A stretch of DNA of 64,000 nucleotides from Bog-950 sp964631835 (GTDB taxonomy: Bacteria; Bacteroidota; Bacteroidia; Chitinophagales; LD1), in NCBI GenBank assembly GCA_964631835.1, contig CAZWAD010000001.1:62001-126000 (forward strand). Direction: 5' to 3'. The translations under genes and the position numbers were made by a program. Below are positions 59,414 through 64,000 of the stretch, one piece after another (the first letter of the stretch is position 1; each line of letters starts with the position of its first letter). Below the pieces are notes generated by a model. That model saw nothing but the letters and a program-made list of their open reading frames with translations. It ran no database searches and was not told the DNA's origin.

Positions 59414-60358
59414 TTATTTTTTCGGTTCTTTAGTAATCATCATCCTCACTTCCCGGGCTGATGTATTCTCTACTATTAAAAACTTCTTCACCGGTGTTTC
59501 GGCTGATATCGCAACGCTTTCTCCGGCATTCAGCAAATTTTTCTGTGCCGGTGTTTCTTTAATATTATTTGCCTGCCAGTAAGGAATAGTTTGCGCACCC
59601 TGGTTGGTGAGCGTGAGCTTATATTTTTTGAGCAGCCTGGTGATTGCCGTTTTGCGCAGTTCATTGGGCGCTACGGTAAACCAGCTTTTGGGCACCTTGG
59701 GGTGGTGCTTTTCGGCCAGGCGGAACAAATGCCGCTTGGCGTAGCTGTTGCGAAACACCAAAGGCGCCACCGCTGCCACTTGCTGCCCGAAACCATAGTA
59801 TGTGTTCAGTGTTTCAATACGCTTGCGGGTTTCGGTGGGGCGTTCCTTTTTATTCATTTGCTGCGCTTTGTTGTCATTGCGCAGTTGGGTAGTAAGCGCG
59901 GCAATTTCATCAATGGCTGCCTGCGAAAAGCCGGCTGTAATCAGCTCGTTTTTATATTTAGTAGCCACGCCATGCAGTGTTTCCATAAACTGCACCATCT
60001 TCAGCGGGCTGTTGCGCAGTTTCGAATACTGCCCTTCGCCAAACTCCTTCATGGCTTCTTTGCTGTTTGGAAAAGCTTTGCCCGCATAATATTTCACATC
60101 GCGGTATTTTTCGCGGCATTGGTCGAGGGCGGTAACGGCTTCTTCCATCAGTATCTCGCCCTCTATTACCTCCTGCTCATCGCTATGATATACCCAGGCA
60201 TTTTCCTGTGCGGTATCCCATGCCGCAAGAAAAGCCGCGTCCAGCGATGGGTCGAAGGCTGTAAAAGCTGCAATTTCAGCAGTAAAGTGGGTGTGCATTT
60301 TCCTGATGGCAGCTAACATTTTCATATCAGAGCCTTTAAATTTGCGCTTTGCTTCCAT
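59414..60358 (-). CDS. Hypothetical helical protein, function unknown
   Basis: 314 residues, unrecognised. No signal peptide and no transmembrane segment. The first 160 residues look all-helical (MLAAIRKMHTHFTAEIAAF, ALDQCREKYRDVKYYAGKAF, QFMETLHGVATKYKNELI, IDEIAALTTQLRNDNKAQQ) and the C-terminal 100 residues contain short strands (GESVAISAETPVKKFLIVEN). No catalytic motif is seen. It is an isolated minus-strand gene next to a very AT-rich non-coding block, which may be a sign of recent acquisition. Confidence 0.55.
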   Translation of the reverse strand: MEAKRKFKGSDMKMLAAIRKMHTHFTAEIAAFTAFDPSLDAAFLAAWDTAQENAWVYHSDEQEVIEGEILMEEAVTALDQCREKYRDVKYYAGKAFPNSKEAMKEFGEGQYSKLRNSPLKMVQFMETLHGVATKYKNELITAGFSQAAIDEIAALTTQLRNDNKAQQMNKKERPTETRKRIETLNTYYGFGQQVAAVAPLVFRNSYAKRHLFRLAEKHHPKVPKSWFTVAPNELRKTAITRLLKKYKLTLTNQGAQTIPYWQANNIKETPAQKNLLNAGESVAISAETPVKKFLIVENTSAREVRMMITKEPKK

Positions 60359-60850
60359 TTATGATAGATTAGTTTAAGTTGCTAAATAAAAATTTTTATT
60401 CTATAAATAAATTTTTTAAGCCGTTTATTATTAATATAAAGTTTAAGTGTAAAAATATGTATTATGTATAAAGAATTTTGATTCGCTATTTTAAATGTAT
60501 GAAGTATTTAATAATTAAATTAAATTCCTGAAATAATATTCGCAAGAATGTATTATAAAATATCAGGTTTATTATTTAAACTAATATTATATTTAATCAA
60601 CTACTATGTTTTTATTTATAATTACTTGATTTTCTTATGTATGCGCATAAGATAATCATTAAGATACACGATGTTTTTAAAATTTCTGCTTACATTTTAA
60701 TATACAAACCTGTATATTTTATTTACAGAACTAATTTTTATAAACAGATACTTGATAATAAGTAATAGAGAGATGATTGTTTTAAATTGAGAATTGCATT
60801 TTTTGACTATTTAAGATAGCTTTTTCGCCATCTTAGTGCCGTTCATTTGT
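60359..60850. other. 492-base AT-rich non-coding stretch
   Basis: Strikingly AT-rich and without a plausible gene. It contains several small palindromes: CTTATG/CATAAG around 60637-60654, AATATACA (60699-60706) with TGTATATT (60711-60718) around an AACC loop, and TAAGATAG (60812-60819) with CCATCTTA (60829-60836) just after the T9SS gene on its strand. No CCGG is present. It may hold promoters for the helical protein gene, or be a nucleoid-associated or recently inserted block. Confidence 0.6.
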
Positions 60851-61753
60851 TTACCGGGCAATGATAAATCCTTTGGAAGAAGCGCTCGCGTGTGCGTCAA
60901 TAAGTTTCAGCACATAGTAACCTGCCGGAAGATGGCTAACAGATATGTTATTCATGTTTGGCGAAATATTTTTATGGGCGCACATCAAATTTCCGGTTAC
61001 GTCATATATGTAAGCATCAAAGGGGGTGTGATTTCCTTCATCGAAAGCAACAGTCAGCTCATCGGTGACGGGGTTGGGGGAAAGGCGGAAGGAGGTGGGT
61101 TTAATTTTCGAAACAGAAGTATAAAACTGACTTCTCCATTCAAACGAAACTGACTTATAATATACCAATTCAACTCCGCAGCTTCCGGCATAACCCATAG
61201 GCCAGTTAGGCCAGTATTCCTGCGCACCGTATCCTGCATTTTCAATACCTATATTCTCAACAAACGTAGCGCTAAAGCCTGTTTCAAATCCCATATGGGT
61301 TATTTCATTTACCATCAGCGCGCCAATTTGCAAATACGGAACATCATTCATATAGCAATTTACCCATGAGGTATCGCAGGTGGGCGCGTATTGTAAATAT
61401 TCGCATCCGCCAAAGTGGCTATACAAAACCGAATAGCTGAACTTGGTAACAGGAGTATCAAGGCTTGAAAAAACGAGAGTATCATCCACTCCTGTTGTCC
61501 ACCGGATAAAATATTGAATGGTATCGGAAAAATTATTTCTTCCGACAACCAAAAAACCCTTAGTTGGATGATGGGAATGAACAGGTCCGGGTCCATTTGG
61601 CGGGTAAGGAAAGTTGACATACTGATACTCACCGTACATCAATGTATCGCCCACTTGCCAGTCAAACGCCTCACCAATCGTTAGCGTATCGGTTGCTGCC
61701 CTTACATTAAAAGCAAAAAACAAAAACAGAAATACAGTGGCAAAGTGTTTCAC
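60851..61753 (-). CDS. Secreted protein with T9SS type A sorting domain
   Basis: 300 residues, GTG start at 61753. Signal peptide MKHFATVFLFLFFAFNVRA; a beta-rich body with FVENIGIENAGYGAQEYWPNWPMG and several Cys residues; and a C-terminal 75-residue type IX sorting domain: SFRLSPNPVTDELTVAFDEGNHTPFDAYIYDVTGNLM, ending GYYVLKLIDAHASASSKGFIIAR. The body function is unknown. The C-terminal domain would route it through SprA (encoded at 14395-21921). Confidence 0.87.
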   Translation of the reverse strand: MKHFATVFLFLFFAFNVRAATDTLTIGEAFDWQVGDTLMYGEYQYVNFPYPPNGPGPVHSHHPTKGFLVVGRNNFSDTIQYFIRWTTGVDDTLVFSSLDTPVTKFSYSVLYSHFGGCEYLQYAPTCDTSWVNCYMNDVPYLQIGALMVNEITHMGFETGFSATFVENIGIENAGYGAQEYWPNWPMGYAGSCGVELVYYKSVSFEWRSQFYTSVSKIKPTSFRLSPNPVTDELTVAFDEGNHTPFDAYIYDVTGNLMCAHKNISPNMNNISVSHLPAGYYVLKLIDAHASASSKGFIIAR

Positions 61754-61787
61754 GCACTAAAGGTAACAAAACAAAAAAGTTCAGCCT

Positions 61788-61940
61788 TTATTTTTTCGGC
61801 AACAGAATATCTACAGGCTCCTGCCACCGGTAACCGTCAAAAGTTATCAGAACAATATTTTCGGATTGCGCAGTTTGCTGCGAAAAACAATTCAGACCGG
61901 TGAAGAGAAAGAGAATAAGAGTGCCAGGTAATTTTCGCAT
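61788..61940 (-). pseudogene. Truncated alkaline-phosphatase/phosphodiesterase superfamily ORF (50 residues)
   Basis: ATG at 61940, stop at 61788. The 50 residues are a signal peptide (MRKLPGTLILFLFTGLNCFS) followed by QSENIVLITFDGYRWQEP. The string I-V-L-I-T-F-D-G-x-R-W-Q-E is the N-terminal metal-binding start of the phosphatase/sulfatase superfamily (ENVVLITLDGxRWQEVF type). After that the frame ends at a TAA, so the catalytic body of about 350 residues is missing. Most likely the remnant of a deleted gene. I see no continuation in other frames. Confidence 0.7.
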
Positions 61941-61993
61941 AGTTAAACGATGACTGTCCGGGTAAAAACCGGAACCACAGAAGTGAAGAAACT

Positions 61994-62028
61994 AAAAACC
62001 CCGCTTTCGGAAAAGAAAACAGGGTTTT
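61994..62028. terminator. Terminator after tRNA-Phe
   Basis: AAAACCC (61995-62001) pairs with GGGTTTT (62022-62028), with A/T-rich loop. On the minus strand it ends in a T tract just after the tRNA, so it is a likely processing/termination signal. Confidence 0.6.
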
Positions 62029-62032
62029 ATTG

Positions 62033-62105
62033 TGGTGTGGGAGGGAATCGAACCCCCGACACAAGGATTTTCAGTCCTTTGCTCTACCAACTGAGCTACC
62101 GCACC
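62033..62105 (-). tRNA. tRNA-Phe (anticodon GAA)
   Basis: 73-nt cloverleaf on the minus strand: GGTGCGG acceptor strand, D arm with GCTC/GAGC, anticodon stem AAGGA/TCCTT with GAA at positions 34-36, variable loop GTGTC, T arm GGGGG-TTCGATT-CCCTC and 3' strand CCACACC plus discriminator A. No encoded CCA. The acceptor 5:68 pair is C-A (mismatch), an oddity that could be real or an assembly error. Confidence 0.95.
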
Positions 62106-62156
62106 ATAATTTTTGGGACGGCAAAAGTAGAATTTCTCCCTGCTTATGCAAACAAC

Positions 62157-63128
62157 TTATTTGCCCTGCAGAATTCTTATCCGGTATTTTTTCCGGTCGC
62201 GGTTAGTAAGCTGTGCATCGCGCAGCCAGGGGTTCAGAATCTTGATATGCTTGTATTTCAAATCAAACTGGGCGGCAAAGTCAGCAATGCTGGCAATACT
62301 GCTATCCACGTCCACCGTCTTAAACTCGTAGGGCTGGTAAAGGTCATTGGGTTTCAACTGAAAACCTGCACGCTGCGGGTTTGAAAAAATAATTTTCATC
62401 GCCAGCATGCGGAACAGGTAGCGCGATGTTTCCTGGTTAAAGAACATTTCATAATAATTGTTTGTCTTCTGGTCTTTAATCCGCGCAGCCATGCCGGGTA
62501 TTCCGAGATTGAAAGACGCAGCTGCAATAGTCCAGTTGCCGAGCTTGTCGTGTGCTTCTTTCAGGTAATCGGCAGCCGCGGCTGTTGATTTTTCGAGGTT
62601 AAACCGCTCATCCACCTCACCGGTTACTTCGAGGCCGTATCTTTTGGCTGTTTCTTTAATAAACTGCCAGTAACCAACCGCTCCGGCAGGAGAAATTTCA
62701 TTTCTGAACCCGCTTTCAATTAGTGCCAGGTATTTGAAATCAGCGGGTATTCCTTTTTCCGCCAACCCTTTTTCCACCTCATCGAAATGCCTGTTCGCAA
62801 GACGCATGGCAGAAATGGTGTTGGAGTGCCAGTAGGCGTTCAGCTGCAGTTCCCGGTCTAACCGCTCTTTTACATCAGGGTCTTCAAGGGGCACTCTTTC
62901 TCCGGCAAAAAACAAATCGCCTTCAACAGTTACCGGTAAAACAATTTGTGTGGAATCAATGGCATAAATCCATTTCAATCCGGGGCATTCGTTTTGGGTT
63001 CGCTCGAAAATATTAACGGGCGCCTTGCCCGGTGCTGCCAACCGCTGATAAACACGGGCAGAAGCAAACCCCAGCAAAACAAGAAACCCTGCCAGAACCG
63101 GAATAAGATATTTCGGAGATTTTATCAC
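62157..63128 (-). CDS. Lytic transglycosylase (MltD/SLT-type)
   Basis: 323 residues. N-terminal hydrophobic segment (PVLAGFLVLLGFASA) for export, then the soluble lytic transglycosylase domain (about 120-255): GIPADFKYLALIESGF with the catalytic Glu (E138), EISPAGAVGYWQFIKETAKRYGL, and AAADYLKEAHDKLGNWTIAAASFNLG. The C-terminal 70 residues resemble a diverged LysM-like region. It cleaves peptidoglycan to 1,6-anhydro products. GTG start overlaps the DUF2480 stop by four bases (GTGA). Confidence 0.88.
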   Translation of the reverse strand: MIKSPKYLIPVLAGFLVLLGFASARVYQRLAAPGKAPVNIFERTQNECPGLKWIYAIDSTQIVLPVTVEGDLFFAGERVPLEDPDVKERLDRELQLNAYWHSNTISAMRLANRHFDEVEKGLAEKGIPADFKYLALIESGFRNEISPAGAVGYWQFIKETAKRYGLEVTGEVDERFNLEKSTAAAADYLKEAHDKLGNWTIAAASFNLGIPGMAARIKDQKTNNYYEMFFNQETSRYLFRMLAMKIIFSNPQRAGFQLKPNDLYQPYEFKTVDVDSSIASIADFAAQFDLKYKHIKILNPWLRDAQLTNRDRKKYRIRILQGK

Positions 63129-63646
63129 CCGGCTGTTTTTTTAAAGACAGGAACAGAAGAACAGGCCTCGCCAAACATCACCGAGTGTGCAACTTTAGAA
63201 AGTTCGTTAGTAATTTGAACATAAGCCGCTTCAGGAACTTGTCTTTCTCCGCATCCCTTCACCACTACGCGCTGATTTTTAAACTCATTCATGTTGAGTT
63301 TTGCGAGGTTGCGGTAAAGAAAAATTTCGGGCGCATGCTCCGGAGTGCTGCAGGCAATATCTTTTGCATAGGGGGATAACCGGGCGCTTAATATCATATA
63401 AGCCCACATCGGAACTATTGCTTCTGCCGAACAGAACACAACCGCATATTTGCCGGAAAACTTCTTCCAGTCGGTTTGCTTTACGGCTTCACGGAACTCG
63501 GCTTCGCGCAGCATGATTCCTTTGAAGAGAAAATCTTTCATGTCAACAAGAGCAATTTCTTCAGGAGACGGAAAGTATTTTTCAAGTTCCAGAGTTATCA
63601 AACCGCTTTCGGCCACCCGGTTTACTATGGGTTTTGTTATTTCCAT
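63125..63646 (-). CDS. DUF2480 family protein
   Basis: 173 residues from the ATG at 63646 (MEITKPIVNRVAESGLI), chosen because the family starts with the IVNRVAxSGL motif; a longer in-frame extension runs upstream toward a terminator hairpin. Other marks: ALVDMKDFLFKGIMLREAEFR, VVVKGCGERQVPEAAYVQITNEL and SVMFGEACSSVPVFKK. DUF2480 is almost confined to Bacteroidota and has no known function. It overlaps the transglycosylase gene by four bases. Confidence 0.82.
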   Translation of the reverse strand: MEITKPIVNRVAESGLITLELEKYFPSPEEIALVDMKDFLFKGIMLREAEFREAVKQTDWKKFSGKYAVVFCSAEAIVPMWAYMILSARLSPYAKDIACSTPEHAPEIFLYRNLAKLNMNEFKNQRVVVKGCGERQVPEAAYVQITNELSKVAHSVMFGEACSSVPVFKKTAG

Positions 63647-63687
63647 TCTTCGAAAATAATCAAGATTCACAGGACTTACCCGAAACA

Positions 63688-63722
63688 ACACAGCCCCGGA
63701 CTAAAAAAGTGCGGGGCTGTGT
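63688..63722. terminator. Strong terminator after the PpiD-like gene
   Basis: ACACAGCCCCG (63688-63698) pairs perfectly with CGGGGCTGTGT (63712-63722), an 11-bp stem with a 13-base loop. It separates the PpiD-like gene (63743-64000) from DUF2480. Confidence 0.9.
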
Positions 63723-63742
63723 TATTTAAAAGTATAAAGTAA

Positions 63743-64000
63743 TCAGAAAAACTCAATCCGGTTGTCGTCAATATCCGCCAGTTTTTTATGTACCTCCTGA
63801 GCGTAGCGTGCTTTGTTTTGCAACTGCTGTTGTGTGGAGAACGCATAAAGCCGGTAGTCGGTTTGTTTGGGCGGCTCCTGTACGGAAATAGTTTGAACAA
63901 CATACGTACCCGAGTTTGTTTTTACAGGTTTTGAAAGTTTTCCGGTGCTTGTTGCCAGGGCAGTGGCTACAACTTCCGGCTCATACGAGCCGGGGCTGCC
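63743..64000 (-). CDS. Peptidyl-prolyl isomerase, PpiD/SurA-like, C-terminal end (5' partial)
   Basis: The last 85 residues of a gene that continues beyond the window. Seen: a trailing parvulin-type segment with EVVATALATSTGKLSKPVKTNSGTYVVQTISV, which is the region after a rotamase domain where PpiD/SurA proteins show the GxVSxPVxTxxGYHVI pattern, then a polar C-terminal region ending RIEFF. In Bacteroidota such proteins are membrane-anchored periplasmic folding factors. Stop TGA at 63743-63745. N-terminal features cannot be seen, so the assignment rests on this short motif. Confidence 0.72.
   Translation of the reverse strand, partial: GSPGSYEPEVVATALATSTGKLSKPVKTNSGTYVVQTISVQEPPKQTDYRLYAFSTQQQLQNKARYAQEVHKKLADIDDNRIEFF

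Overview
The window looks like a scaffold piece from a chromosome of an uncultured Bacteroidota (Bacteroidetes) bacterium, probably a metagenome assembly because 100 Ns interrupt nuoH/nuoI. Evidence for the phylum: SprA and a type IX secretion (T9SS) C-terminal sorting domain, a MurF-alanine racemase fusion, the neighbourhood gcvH-vanZ-sprA-ruvA, a TonB receptor with an N-terminal carboxypeptidase-regulatory-like domain, few Shine-Dalgarno sequences, frequent GTG/TTG starts and several TAnnTTTG-type -7 boxes. Nothing in the window fixes order or genus.

Layout. 1-2 kb: 3' part of a collagen-like, tail-fibre-like surface protein. 2-11.4 kb: housekeeping genes (birA, rsfS, ftsH, a LUD protein, lpxH, a predicted beta-propeller protein, prfA, murF-alr). 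11.4-24.4 kb: mostly minus strand (DUF4286, TPR protein, VanZ-like, gcvH, the giant T9SS translocon gene sprA, ruvA, gatA, tatA). 24.6-37.3 kb: energy metabolism, with korAB and a ferredoxin divergent from a complex I operon (nuoABC-[MATE]-DHIJKL). That operon has no nuoEFG between D and H and no nuoMN after L, and is interrupted by a MATE exporter gene and dispersed inverted repeats. 37.3-44.3 kb: an accessory region with a fibronectin-III protein, a lipoprotein and a tight four-gene operon (DUF4338/DruA-like, NurA-like nuclease, HerA-like ATPase, small PD-(D/E)XK-like protein). 44.4-47.6 kb: a 43-bp tandem repeat array, ybeY, two identical parS-like sites and mnmG. 47.6-64 kb: envelope and housekeeping genes (Ig-like lipoprotein, gamma-carbonic anhydrase, idi, O-methyltransferase, glucosaminidase/LysM, msrA, hpt, flavoprotein, TonB receptor, asparaginase-like, two small lipoproteins, T9SS cargo, a truncated phosphatase-like ORF, tRNA-Phe, lytic transglycosylase, DUF2480, 3' end of a PpiD/SurA-like isomerase).

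How it fits together. SprA (translocon), the T9SS-sorted protein, the TonB receptor and the peptidoglycan hydrolases describe a typical Bacteroidota envelope. KorAB plus ferredoxin next to a complex I locus without its NADH-oxidising module suggests that ferredoxin from 2-oxoacid oxidation may feed the quinone pool; this is inference. The best candidate for a little-described system is the DUF4338-NurA-HerA-PD-(D/E)XK operon (39483-43997). It has the look of an anti-mobile-element defence cassette, its genes overlap or nearly touch, and I found no CCGG tetranucleotide in it by eye although CCGG is common on both sides. Two further layers stand out: palindromic elements inserted in frame into ybeY and mnmG, and a parS-like pair upstream of mnmG that may place this segment near the replication origin.
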